DNA of 64,000 bases from Streptococcus sp. 29892 (lineage in GTDB: Bacteria > Bacillota > Bacilli > Lactobacillales > Streptococcaceae). Made by a program: the position numbers and the translations under genes. Location of the stretch: contig NZ_CP118734.1 of assembly GCF_032594935.1 (NCBI RefSeq), positions 1,082,001-1,146,000 of the forward strand. Direction: 5' to 3'. Numbering within the stretch: the stretch's first letter is position 1; the number at the start of each line of letters is the position of its first letter. Of this stretch, positions 54,191 through 62,433 are shown one piece after another. The notes below the pieces were generated by a model. That model was not told where the DNA came from, made no database searches, and saw only the letters and a list, made by a program, of their open reading frames with translations.

Positions 54191-54664
54191 CTACATTCTT
54201 TCCAGCATCTGGGCTTGAACTAAACTAGCTTGTATCATTGCTAATTCTACAAGACAAGCAAGATTGGTTAGGTCTGCATTTTCAAACATTCGGTGAGAGA
54301 TAAATAACTTTGGTTGCAATCTCGTGAGCGGTTTTGCCCAGGCTTGAACACAGACATCAAACTGTTTGACCGACTGAAAATAAACTTGACTAACCAACAT
54401 ATAGGCTCGGCTATTTAACAAATAAGCATAATCCTGCATTAAATCACGACAAAATGAGGCTAGCCATACTGCTGCATACTTTTCTTCATCCTCTAGATAA
54501 TGATTTAATAGCTGAAAAGTTAGCAGACTACCTCTGCTCATTTCAGGACTAACTACTTGAAACTTGCTTTCCTTGCTCATCAAGGGATGCAAATGGAAAT
54601 GTTCTGCATAGACTTCCCATTCTCTGTAAATATCTGCCCAAGTAATCTCAAGATTATTTTTCAT
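54191..54664 (-). CDS. Unknown helical protein, divergent from S24 repressor
   Basis: 157 residues from MKNNLEITWADIY (GGAG upstream; a TTG 15 bp earlier is the alternative). Rich in Leu/Ala/Phe helices (LTNLACLVELAMIQASLVQAQ), no transmembrane segment clear, no catalytic motif. No family recognised. Its promoter TTGACA-17-TATGAT (54718-54723, 54695-54700) faces the repressor promoter with a shared TGTTAAACA operator between them, so it is likely damage- or stress-inducible. Confidence 0.75.
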   Translation of the reverse strand: MKNNLEITWADIYREWEVYAEHFHLHPLMSKESKFQVVSPEMSRGSLLTFQLLNHYLEDEEKYAAVWLASFCRDLMQDYAYLLNSRAYMLVSQVYFQSVKQFDVCVQAWAKPLTRLQPKLFISHRMFENADLTNLACLVELAMIQASLVQAQMLERM

Positions 54665-54694
54665 TTTTACACGCTCCAACTAGGATTTGATACC

Positions 54695-54778
54695 ATCATA
54701 ACACCATTTTTTATTTTTGTCAAACATGTTAAACAATATTTGTCAAAAAAATAGTCTTATGGTATAATATGTTAAACA
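54695..54778. promoter_or_regulatory. Divergent promoters and two TGTTAAACA operators
   Basis: Plus: TTGTCA (54740-54745), 17-bp spacer, TATAAT (54763-54768). Minus: TTGACA (54718-54723), 17-bp spacer, TATGAT (54695-54700). TGTTAAACA, a TGTT-N-AACA dyad, occurs at 54727-54735 between the two -35 boxes and at 54770-54778 over the plus +1. Centre spacing is 43 bp, about four helical turns. Confidence 0.75.
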
Positions 54779-54793
54779 AAGCGAGGTACAAGC

Positions 54794-55591
54794 ATGATTT
54801 TGGGTGATATCTTAAAAGAATTTCGAACTAAAAACAAACTATCTATGGATAGGTTTGCAGAACTTTCTGGTTTAACAAAGGGATATATTTCTATGTTAGA
54901 AAAAAATCAGCATCCTAAAACAAAAAAAGCTCTTCTTCCTACCATGGAAACACTGGAGAAGGTTGCAAAAGGCATGAACATAGCTGTTTCTGATTTGGTT
55001 CAGAAACTTGATGACGACCAAGCTATAGCCCTGACGCTTACCCCTGCCCAATTTGGACAATTTAAACAATCTATTTCTCAGCAAGCGCAGTCCTTAGATC
55101 AAACACTGAAGGGTGAATTTCATGACAGGTGGATTGCTTTCGGGCAAGAACAAGTAGCAGCAATGCAAACCTCTAATTCTAAATCAGCAACTGTACTTCA
55201 TCTAGATGACTACCGTGAACGAACGGAATTGGCTGTTCCTGGCAAGGTTTCAGCTGGTACTGGCTACTGGCAGGATACAGACTTTGACAACATGGTGTCC
55301 TTTTATATCGAAGATATCCCTGAAAATTATCAATATGATACAATTGCTCAGGTTGTCGGAGATTCCATGGCACCTAGTATTCAGGATGGGGACTACCTCT
55401 TTATTCGTCTGACGCCAGACATTCCTCTGAACTCAATTGGGATTTTCTCAGTTAATGGGGAAAATTTTGTTAAAAAATACAAGGGTTCTTACTTACAATC
55501 CCTCAACCCTGACTATGAGGATATTGATTTAAACCAGGAAGATGACATCCGTCCTATCGGTAGAGTAATTGATGTCTATAGTCAATCCTAA
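54794..55591 (+). CDS. S24-type self-cleaving repressor (HdiR/LexA-like)
   Basis: 265 residues. N-terminal Xre HTH (RFAELSGLTKGYISMLEKNQ) over about 60 residues, a linker, and a C-terminal LexA/S24 peptidase: cleavage site Ala154-Gly155 in PGKVSAGTGYW, catalytic Ser191 in GDSMAPSIQDGD and Lys227 in NFVKKYKG. Family knowledge: HdiR of Lactococcus is the LexA substitute that controls an SOS-like response in streptococci, which lack LexA proper. It is autoregulated, judging by the operator over its own +1. Likely target: the divergent two-gene operon. Confidence 0.9.
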   Translation: MILGDILKEFRTKNKLSMDRFAELSGLTKGYISMLEKNQHPKTKKALLPTMETLEKVAKGMNIAVSDLVQKLDDDQAIALTLTPAQFGQFKQSISQQAQSLDQTLKGEFHDRWIAFGQEQVAAMQTSNSKSATVLHLDDYRERTELAVPGKVSAGTGYWQDTDFDNMVSFYIEDIPENYQYDTIAQVVGDSMAPSIQDGDYLFIRLTPDIPLNSIGIFSVNGENFVKKYKGSYLQSLNPDYEDIDLNQEDDIRPIGRVIDVYSQS

Positions 55592-55620
55592 CATATAGGA
55601 AAGCCAAACATAACAATAGC

Positions 55621-55648
55621 GAAAAGGAGGCCTTTCAGCCTCCCTTTT
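55621..55648. terminator. Bidirectional terminator between the repressor gene and the putative RNA
   Basis: AAAAGGAGGC / GCCTCC(C)TTTT stem with a 6-nt loop and T-runs on both strands. Confidence 0.85.
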
Positions 55649-56101
55649 GTCTTTTAAATTGGAAAAGTCCATTACCAAAGTTACACGACAATTAGTTAAT
55701 GATTAAGTAATTATTCTGCTACCCTTATGTCTTTGATTGTCCTCTTATTTTGTTGTCTAAGTGTGGAGATTGCTTATTATGATGAAAATCACTAGAGGTT
55801 TTCTGATTTTCTTGGTTGCTAGCCAAGGATCTACCTTGACCATACAGTATTTACGACACGAATAAGGATTAGCCTACTTTTGATTGAACTGGGTAGCAAG
55901 GCTAAGTGTGAGTGAATGCTAAGCATTTTGCCAACAGATGCCTTCAGGCACCAAAGTAGGGATAACGGACTTTTCCCCTATTAGCCATCGTCCTTTGGAG
56001 AAAATGGCTAGTAGTTAGCTTGATTAAATGAACGCTTGAATACTCCTTTCAACCAAAATAGATGGCGTTCAACATCTCATCTTCATTATCTGATTTCTTC
56101 T
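55622..56101 (-). ncRNA. Putative large structured non-coding RNA (about 480 nt)
   Basis: No ORF of real size on either strand in this 570-bp gap. A good minus-strand promoter starts transcription near 56101 and a strong terminator ends it at 55622. Structure visible by eye: 55960-55976 pairs with 55661-55676 (about 16 bp, one G-U and one bulge), enclosing a domain of about 316 nt. A hairpin TAGCCAT / ATGGCTA (56010-56004 with 55988-55982) has a loop CUCCAAAGGA that can pair with CUUUGG at 55951-55956 or 55675-55680. Further hairpins are GCC-TGAA-GGC, AATGC-TTA-GCATT and CTTGG / CCAAG. I checked tmRNA, RNase P and 6S RNA from memory and none fits. Confidence 0.55.
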
Positions 56102-56107
56102 AAGAAT

Positions 56108-56136
56108 AGTATACCACTTTTAGAAAACGCTATCAA
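56108..56136 (-). promoter_or_regulatory. Promoter of the putative structured RNA
   Basis: Minus-strand TTGATA (56131-56136), 17-bp spacer, TATACT (56108-56113), beginning about 27 bp after the mutY stop. Confidence 0.65.
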
Positions 56137-56162
56137 ACAATTATGTGCTCGAATGTTATTTT

Positions 56163-57314
56163 TTATTGCTCCATTTTTTTAACATATGCTTCCCACATCT
56201 TCTGCTGGGGTTTGGCAAAGGGATAGATAGGAAAGTCTTCTACGGAAACCCATTTTAATTCTTTGGTTCCTAGAAGTTTGGTTGTTTCTGCAACTCCTTC
56301 GACCAATTCTATCTGCCATTTGCGGTGACTGAAAATGTGCTGAACGGTATCAAATTCTTGCTTCTGCCAATCAACAGCCATATCATAATATTCTGTAAAG
56401 CTCTGTCGTATATCTAGCTGAACAACTTCTTCTGCAACTTCAAAGAGCGAAACTTGTTTGTCAACGACTGCCCCTTTTTCCAAAAGCGGAAAGGACCAAA
56501 AACCTGATAAGAGTCCCGCTTCATTATTTTTTTCCAATAAAAATTGATTATCTTTATTGCGGATAATAAAGCCTTGATAGGCAACTGGAACTGGCTTTTT
56601 CTTTGGTGCTTTGATAGGGTATTTGTCCATGGTGCCATTTAAATAAGCTGCGCTAAAGTCTTTGACTGGACTGTCCTGGGGGCGTGGGTTGACTGGTGAT
56701 TCTATATCAGAACCCAAATCCATCAGGGCTTGGTTGAAATCTCCGGGTCTATCTGGGTCAATCAAAATCTCCATCATGGCTTGAAAAATCTTGCGATTAG
56801 TCGGTAAGCCTATGTCATAATCCACTTCAAATAGACGACTGAGAACACGCATAACGTTGCCATCTACTGCTGGCTCTGGCAAATTAAAGGCTATACTTGA
56901 AATGGCTCCTGCAGTATAGGGGCCTATGCCTTTCAAACTGGAAATTTCCGCATGCGTGGTCGGAAATTGCCCTGCAAAGTCGTCCACCATTTGTTGAGCT
57001 GCCTGTTGCATATTGCGAACACGGGAATAATAACCCAGTCCTTCCCATAGTTTGAGAATGACCTCCTCTGGAGCTTTAGCCAAATCAGCAATAGTCGGCA
57101 AGTGATGAAGAAAACGTTCGTAGTAAGGAATAACAGTATCCACCCGTGTCTGTTGGAGCATGATTTCGGACACCCAAATTGCATACGGATCCCTGGTTCT
57201 TCTCCACGGTAAATCTCTTTTATTGGCATCATACCAGTCCAAAAGTGCCTTACGAAAAGCTTGAACCTTTTCTTTCGGCCACATATCAATTCCATATTCT
57301 TTCAAATCTAACAT
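56163..57314 (-). CDS. mutY: A/G-specific adenine glycosylase lacking the Fe-S cluster motif
   Basis: Removes adenine opposite 8-oxoguanine. About 383 residues from MLDLKEYGIDMW, the start used by relatives; the -10 TATACT (57321-57326) lies so close that MWPKEK at 57284 is also possible. HhH LKGIGPYTAGAI, catalytic Glu in SEIMLQQTRVDTV, Asp in PAVDGNVMRVLSR, and a C-terminal Nudix-like domain with the FSHRKW recognition loop. Where other MutY have Cys-x6-Cys-x2-Cys-x5-Cys, this one reads ESPVNPRPQDSPVKDFS, with none of the four cysteines. It is a cluster-less MutY. Confidence 0.93.
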   Translation of the reverse strand: MLDLKEYGIDMWPKEKVQAFRKALLDWYDANKRDLPWRRTRDPYAIWVSEIMLQQTRVDTVIPYYERFLHHLPTIADLAKAPEEVILKLWEGLGYYSRVRNMQQAAQQMVDDFAGQFPTTHAEISSLKGIGPYTAGAISSIAFNLPEPAVDGNVMRVLSRLFEVDYDIGLPTNRKIFQAMMEILIDPDRPGDFNQALMDLGSDIESPVNPRPQDSPVKDFSAAYLNGTMDKYPIKAPKKKPVPVAYQGFIIRNKDNQFLLEKNNEAGLLSGFWSFPLLEKGAVVDKQVSLFEVAEEVVQLDIRQSFTEYYDMAVDWQKQEFDTVQHIFSHRKWQIELVEGVAETTKLLGTKELKWVSVEDFPIYPFAKPQQKMWEAYVKKMEQ

Positions 57315-57363
57315 GAATCTAGTATAACACAAAGAAAAGGGAGTGAGAAAGAACTCATCTGAT

Positions 57364-57412
57364 AAAAAGAGTTCGTCAACAAGTCCTTATTTCCAGTTGT
57401 TGATACGAACTC
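57364..57412 (-). terminator. Terminator-like hairpin downstream of the IS110 transposase
   Basis: Minus-strand GAGTTCGT-TCAACAA / TTGTTGA-CGAACTC stem followed by TTTTTATC. It could terminate transposase transcription before mutY or be part of the IS right end. Confidence 0.65.
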
Positions 57413-57502
57413 TGAGAAATGGCGTTGGACTTTATACGAAAACTCAAAAGAATGCAAAAACTCCCTCCCTATGATATAATCAAAGTGAAAAAATTTTTTA
57501 TG

Positions 57503-58675
57503 TTAGGCTACTAGCTCGTCCCTAGTAGTCTTTTTCTGTGCTAAAAATTCAGGATACGTTATCTGCTCTTGTAAGAGGATATAAGCTATTTTTAATAATT
57601 GATGTGCGAGTGCAATTGTTGCTTTTTGTGAACCACGCCGACTTTGAATCTGATAAAATCGGTCTGCTAAAGGACTTCCTTTTTGTTTTTTGACAGCAAA
57701 AGCGGCTTGGCATAAACATTTCTTCAAATAAGAATTTCCGTGTCGAATCTTAGTACTTCGTTTTTTACCAGCACTCTCATTATTACCTGGACAAAGTCCA
57801 GCCCAAGAAGCTAAATGTCCAGCAGTGGGAAACTGACTCATGTCAACACCAACCTCAGAAATGATAACAGAAGCTGTAATGACATCAATGCCTGGGATGG
57901 AATCCAATATTTCTACATGGTTTTCATATTGTGATAGATAAACATTAATTCGCTCTTCCAACAACTCAATCTGCTTCTGATAAAAATCATAAATCTCTAA
58001 GGATTGCTTTAACATGAAGCGATGATGGTCAGAAAAATAGCCATCCAAGGCTTCCAGAAGCTGCGGCACTTTCTTCTTCAAGCTGGTGTAAACTGATTGA
58101 TGGACAATGCGAGGTGTGATAGGCGTCCCATCAACCAGTAGCTGAAGGAGATTGCGACCAGATAGTCCCATTATATCTTCGATATAGGTTGTTAGCTTGA
58201 TACCACCTGATTGAAGAATTTTATGGATACGGTTTGTTTCTCGATTGCGACTTTCCACATAATGTTTTCGTTGTCTGGTCAACTCCCTCAATTCTTGAAT
58301 GGTTTCATCGGGAACGAAACTCCGAGGAAGCAGACCAATTCGTGTTAATTTGGCAATCCAGTGAGCATCCTTCTTGTCGGTTTTCTGACCTGGAATAACC
58401 TTCATGTGGGCTGGTTGAGCGAGTATCAACTTGAAGTCATCACATAGAGCATGCCAGACAGGTCGCCAATAAACACCTGTACTTTCCATACCAACAGCTT
58501 CCACATGAAATTGACTGAGAAAATCGTGGCAAGCACGTAGGCCTTTAGTCGTTGTATCAAACGTAGCCATCTCACGCTTTGGACGAGTTGAGGTGAGTGG
58601 TCCGTGTAGGATACAGACAACGATATTGGCTTGATGGACATCAATACCTGCACAAGATTGATAGAGAACATCCAT
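57503..58675 (-). CDS. IS110-family transposase (DEDD recombinase)
   Basis: 390 residues, apparently intact. N-terminal RuvC-like DEDD domain: Asp12 in GIDVHQAN, Glu64 in ESTGVYW, Asp100 and Asp103 in QKTDKKDAHW. Coiled middle with RNRETNRIHKIL. C-terminal IS116/IS110/IS902 domain with IPGIDVITASVIISEVG and the serine-bearing ASWAGLCPGNNESAGKKRS. SD AAGGAGGG is just before the ATG. IS110 recombinases use an element-encoded bridge RNA to choose the target and donor; the candidate region is the 5' flank. Confidence 0.92.
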   Translation of the reverse strand: MDVLYQSCAGIDVHQANIVVCILHGPLTSTRPKREMATFDTTTKGLRACHDFLSQFHVEAVGMESTGVYWRPVWHALCDDFKLILAQPAHMKVIPGQKTDKKDAHWIAKLTRIGLLPRSFVPDETIQELRELTRQRKHYVESRNRETNRIHKILQSGGIKLTTYIEDIMGLSGRNLLQLLVDGTPITPRIVHQSVYTSLKKKVPQLLEALDGYFSDHHRFMLKQSLEIYDFYQKQIELLEERINVYLSQYENHVEILDSIPGIDVITASVIISEVGVDMSQFPTAGHLASWAGLCPGNNESAGKKRSTKIRHGNSYLKKCLCQAAFAVKKQKGSPLADRFYQIQSRRGSQKATIALAHQLLKIAYILLQEQITYPEFLAQKKTTRDELVA

Positions 58676-58825
58676 GATAATTCCCTCCTTCTAAAAATTA
58701 GAGAGCTTATCTACCGAATTTTTGTCGTATTTTTATACTCATGCCTATCGCATATTTTGGGGTGCTCGTCAGTAGAGTGGATCAGTTTTGCCCTCGATTA
58801 TTAGAATCATTAAGTCGTCAACCAC

Positions 58826-58863
58826 AAAGCCCTCACTAAGATTATACACCTAGTGAGGGCTTT
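58826..58863. terminator. Terminator of the second ABC exporter operon
   Basis: 13-bp perfect stem AAAGCCCTCACTA / TAGTGAGGGCTTT with a 12-nt loop. The gap 58864-58993 also holds a short minus-strand frame ending in KPSLGV that runs into this stem; no other feature seen. Confidence 0.7.
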
Positions 58864-58993
58864 ATGTTCGTTTTCATTATTCTGTGGGTGAGGGCGGAGC
58901 CATCATGGATGTATTGCCCAGCCTCATAAATATATCAACTAAGGATCCTATATTTGTTAATCAAACTAGATAAGGCTTTCCATACTCATCTTT

Positions 58994-60706
58994 CTAGCTA
59001 TTTTGCATTTGGTAATAGATACCTTTTTTAGCCATTAAATCATCATGATTTCCTTGCTCAACAATTTTTCCAGCCACCATAACTAAAATCAAGTCAGCTG
59101 ATTGAATGGTTGACAATCGGTGGGCAATGATGAAGCTGGTCCGCCCTTCCATCAACTTGCCAAAGGCTTCTTGTACCAAGAGTTCCGTCCGTGTATCAAT
59201 GGATGAGGTTGCTTCATCTAATATCAGGATTTTAGGGATTTTAACAAAGACACGCGCTATGGACAAGAGCTGACGTTGGCCTTGTGATAAAGAAGCTCCA
59301 CCATCTGATAGTACAGTATCGTACCCTTCTGGCAACTGTCGAATAAAGAAGTCTGCATTGGCTGCCCTAGCCGCTTCAACGACCAATTCCCTTGTGGCAT
59401 TGGGATAGCCGTAGGCAATATTATCATGAATGGTGCCAGATTTGATCCAGGTTTCCTGTAAAACCATGCCAATCTGCCTACGAAGGTCCTCACGGCTATA
59501 CTGACTAATGGGAACCCCATCTAACACAATCTGACCAGCCGTCACATCATAAAAACGCATGAGAAGGTTAATCATAGTTGATTTCCCAGCTCCTGTTGGT
59601 CCAACAATGGCAATTTTTTGACCGGATTTGACATCAATATTCAGGTCTTCAATCAAAGATTGCTCATCTCTATAAGTGAAAGACACATTTTCAAAGGAAA
59701 TAGCTCCCTTTAACTCCTCTGAATCGATTTTCCGCTCTGCCTGATCGTCAATACTAGCTTGAGCCAAGATAACAAACAGCCTGTCTGCACAAGCTAAAGC
59801 GCTTTGCAATTCCGAAAGGACCGAAGAAATATCATTAAAGGGCTTACTGTACTGACTAGCATAATTGAGAAAAGTTGTCAGCGAGCCAACGGTAAAATTG
59901 CCAGCCATAATCCTCATGGCCCCCAGACCAGCTAGCAAGGCATAGATGAGTGCATTGACAAAGCGGGTACTTGGATTGACCGTTGATGAGGAAAAAATGG
60001 CTTTTTGAGAATAGGTCGCATACTGGTCATTGACTGCTTGAAAATGCGCTGTAAATTGCTCCTGAGCATTGAAAGACTGAATCAAGGTCAACTGACTGAT
60101 GGATTCCTCAAGCAACTGGGACTGTTGACCACGCGCCTGAGTTTGCTTTCTATAATAACCATAGGACTTCTTGGCGATATAGCGTGCTATAATCAGCGAA
60201 AGCGGGGTCAAGGCTACGACGACCAACATCATGGTCATATCTAGCCTAGCCATTGTAAAAATGGTTAGGAATATGGTTAACAGACCAATGAAAAATTGGT
60301 TAAAAATCATTAGCAAGCCATTGGTCAACTGCTCACTATCACTAGAAAAACGAGCGACCAAGTCACCAACAGACTGACGGTCTAAATAAGATAAGGGCAG
60401 CTGATGCAACTTGATATAGACCTGCTCACGCAAATCTGCAACCATACCATAGACCAAACGATTGGTTTCAAGGGGGAGATAGGATTGCACCAAGGTATTG
60501 AGTACGATAACAAGACCCATTTTCCCCAGTAAAACAAGCAAAATCTGCCTATCTGCTAGCAACACCGCATCAACAGCTTGACCAATCAATATTGGTAGAT
60601 AGACTGTTAACAAGACCTGTGCCAAGGTTCCCACCAGCATGAAACTTATTCTAAGAGGCTGCTTGCAAACCAATCGAATCAGTTGCTTAAAACTAGATTG
60701 CTTCAT
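58994..60706 (-). CDS. ABC exporter half-transporter, canonical Walker B partner (second pair)
   Basis: 570 residues: six-helix exporter domain then ATPase with GPTGAGKST, Walker B ILILDEATSSIDT (catalytic Glu present), switch His in FIIAHRLSTIQ, and a degenerate signature SLSQGQRQLLSIARV. Complementary to the 60693 partner, so again an asymmetric heterodimer. Its start overlaps the partner's end by 14 bp. Lies downstream of pta. Substrate unknown; drug or peptide efflux likely. Confidence 0.9.
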   Translation of the reverse strand: MKQSSFKQLIRLVCKQPLRISFMLVGTLAQVLLTVYLPILIGQAVDAVLLADRQILLVLLGKMGLVIVLNTLVQSYLPLETNRLVYGMVADLREQVYIKLHQLPLSYLDRQSVGDLVARFSSDSEQLTNGLLMIFNQFFIGLLTIFLTIFTMARLDMTMMLVVVALTPLSLIIARYIAKKSYGYYRKQTQARGQQSQLLEESISQLTLIQSFNAQEQFTAHFQAVNDQYATYSQKAIFSSSTVNPSTRFVNALIYALLAGLGAMRIMAGNFTVGSLTTFLNYASQYSKPFNDISSVLSELQSALACADRLFVILAQASIDDQAERKIDSEELKGAISFENVSFTYRDEQSLIEDLNIDVKSGQKIAIVGPTGAGKSTMINLLMRFYDVTAGQIVLDGVPISQYSREDLRRQIGMVLQETWIKSGTIHDNIAYGYPNATRELVVEAARAANADFFIRQLPEGYDTVLSDGGASLSQGQRQLLSIARVFVKIPKILILDEATSSIDTRTELLVQEAFGKLMEGRTSFIIAHRLSTIQSADLILVMVAGKIVEQGNHDDLMAKKGIYYQMQNS

Positions 60707-62429
60707 GGCTATCCTCCTCCCTATGTTGAGATTGGTCGATTTCTTGGTAAATAGCAGAGCTTCTCAGCAAATCTTCATGGCGACCAAGTCCAACTTGGTG
60801 ACCTTGATCCAAAACTAAAATCTGATCTGCCCTACGCAAACTATTGGTTCTTTGTGACACCATAATCAAGGTCTGCTCAGGAAATTCTTGACGAATTGCT
60901 GCCAATAAGCGACTTTCCGTCAAATAATCCAGAGCGGATGTTGCATCATCCAAAATCAATATTGGAGCCTTCTGTAAAATAGCACGCGCAATGGTCAAGC
61001 GTTGTCTTTGTCCGCCAGAAAAATTCTTCCCAAAGGCTTCTACAGGACTATCCAGACCACCTTTTTCCTCAACGAAAGATTTAGCCTGTGCAATTTCCAA
61101 TGCAGACCACAAGTCGCTATCCGCCACAGTGTCTAAGCCCAATGAGAGATTGGAACGAATGGTTCCGGCGAAGAGTTGAGCCTCTTGAGGAACTATCGCT
61201 ATTTGTTGCCGCCAAGTTTTCAAATTCCGAGGACTTTTCCCGTCAATAGAGTGAGAAAGCTGTTGTATCGGTAAGGAATAAAGTGCTTGTAACAAATCCA
61301 CCAAGGTCGATTTACCAGAACCTGTACCACCAATTATTCCCATAAACTGTCCCTTAGGCAGTTCAAAGGTTATATCCAATAGGACCTTCTCTGCAGATTT
61401 TGGGTAAGCAAAAGAAAGATGGTTGACAGAAAAAATCAGCTCTTTATCCTTACTAAGTCCTTCTGGCAAATCAGCTTCCACATCCTCAGATTCTTGTTCA
61501 AAAACCTCTTGGATACGCTGGGCTGAAATATAGGTCTGATTAAGGGTAGAAACAACCATAATCATCTTAACCAGCTCAACCAGAATTTGCAAAAGATAGT
61601 TGATGAGGGCAACCAACATCCCTTGTTCAAGTAAGTTTTGTGAAACTGCACCATTTCCCTGCCAGATGAGAATGAGCAAGGTGGTATTAACAATAAGAAA
61701 AGTCAGGGGAGATAGGAGGCTAGACCAAAAACCAGCCTGCAACTGGTGTTTCTTGTAGGTCTGATTGATGCCCTGGAAAGTCTTGATCTCACGCGCTTTT
61801 TGTCCGAATGCACGAATAACCCTCCAACCCATAACCGTATCTCCTACCTGCCCTACCAGACTATCTACATCCTTGCGGATGGATTGATACATGCGGCTAG
61901 TAATAATGGAAATTCCTGTCACTATGATAAGTAAGAGGATAATCATTCCTAGAAAATAGACAGACAAACTAGGACTAATGTAGAAGGCCATCATCAGCGA
62001 ACCAAATACAACAATCGGCGCCCGTAAAAATAAGCGTAAAAATGTATTGATGCCTGTCTGAATTTGCAAGGTATCACTGGTCAGTCTGGTCAATAGACTT
62101 GAAGACGAAAGAATATCCCGACTAGATTTTGGAAGCGAAAGAACCTTCTGGTACAAGTCATTGGTCAAAGCTTTTGTCACTCCAACTGCTGCCTTGGCCG
62201 AGAAATACTGGGCAGTAAGTGAAACGAGAATACCGACACAAGATAGACCGACCAATAATAAAAGCATGGCAACCAGGTCCCCCTGATTGCCATTTGGAAT
62301 GATTGTATCAACAATGAAAGCGATAATTAAAGGGACTAGGAGCTCAAAACTAGCTTCTAATAGTTTAAAAACCGGACCTAGAATCGCTTCCTTCTGATAG
62401 GGTTTAAAATATCTAAAAAATCTTTTCAT
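60693..62429 (-). CDS. ABC exporter half-transporter, degenerate Walker B partner (second pair)
   Basis: 578 residues from MKRFFRYFKPYQKEA; the open frame runs 75 bp further but that part lies inside pta. Six helices then ATPase: GGTGSGKST, signature NFSGGQRQRLTIARA, Walker B ILILDDATSALD with Asp in place of catalytic Glu, and Gln for the switch His (MVSQRTNSL). Forms the non-hydrolysing half with 58994-60706. Begins 5 bp after the pta stop. Confidence 0.9.
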   Translation of the reverse strand: MKRFFRYFKPYQKEAILGPVFKLLEASFELLVPLIIAFIVDTIIPNGNQGDLVAMLLLLVGLSCVGILVSLTAQYFSAKAAVGVTKALTNDLYQKVLSLPKSSRDILSSSSLLTRLTSDTLQIQTGINTFLRLFLRAPIVVFGSLMMAFYISPSLSVYFLGMIILLLIIVTGISIITSRMYQSIRKDVDSLVGQVGDTVMGWRVIRAFGQKAREIKTFQGINQTYKKHQLQAGFWSSLLSPLTFLIVNTTLLILIWQGNGAVSQNLLEQGMLVALINYLLQILVELVKMIMVVSTLNQTYISAQRIQEVFEQESEDVEADLPEGLSKDKELIFSVNHLSFAYPKSAEKVLLDITFELPKGQFMGIIGGTGSGKSTLVDLLQALYSLPIQQLSHSIDGKSPRNLKTWRQQIAIVPQEAQLFAGTIRSNLSLGLDTVADSDLWSALEIAQAKSFVEEKGGLDSPVEAFGKNFSGGQRQRLTIARAILQKAPILILDDATSALDYLTESRLLAAIRQEFPEQTLIMVSQRTNSLRRADQILVLDQGHQVGLGRHEDLLRSSAIYQEIDQSQHREEDSHEAI

Positions 62430-62433
62430 CCGT

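Larger units (their letters stand above)
57364..58823 (-). mobile_element. IS110-family insertion sequence, ends approximate
   Basis: One intact transposase gene with non-coding flanks: about 140 bp on the 3' side and about 147 bp on the 5' side up to a host terminator. IS110 elements have no terminal inverted repeats, so the ends cannot be fixed from one copy. It lies between the terminator of the 58994 ABC operon and the mutY promoter and interrupts no gene. Confidence 0.6.

Noticed and set aside
55622-56101. RNase P RNA, tmRNA or 6S RNA as identity for the structured transcript.
   Set aside because: No RNase P core segments (GAGGAAAGTCC, GUGCCACAGUGACG), no tRNA-like ends or tag ORF, and the domain is too long and asymmetric for 6S.
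58864-58993. Minus-strand short frame ending in NIKPSLGV as a gene.
   Set aside because: No start codon with a Shine-Dalgarno and it runs into the terminator stem; likely chance or a dispersed streptococcal intergenic sequence.
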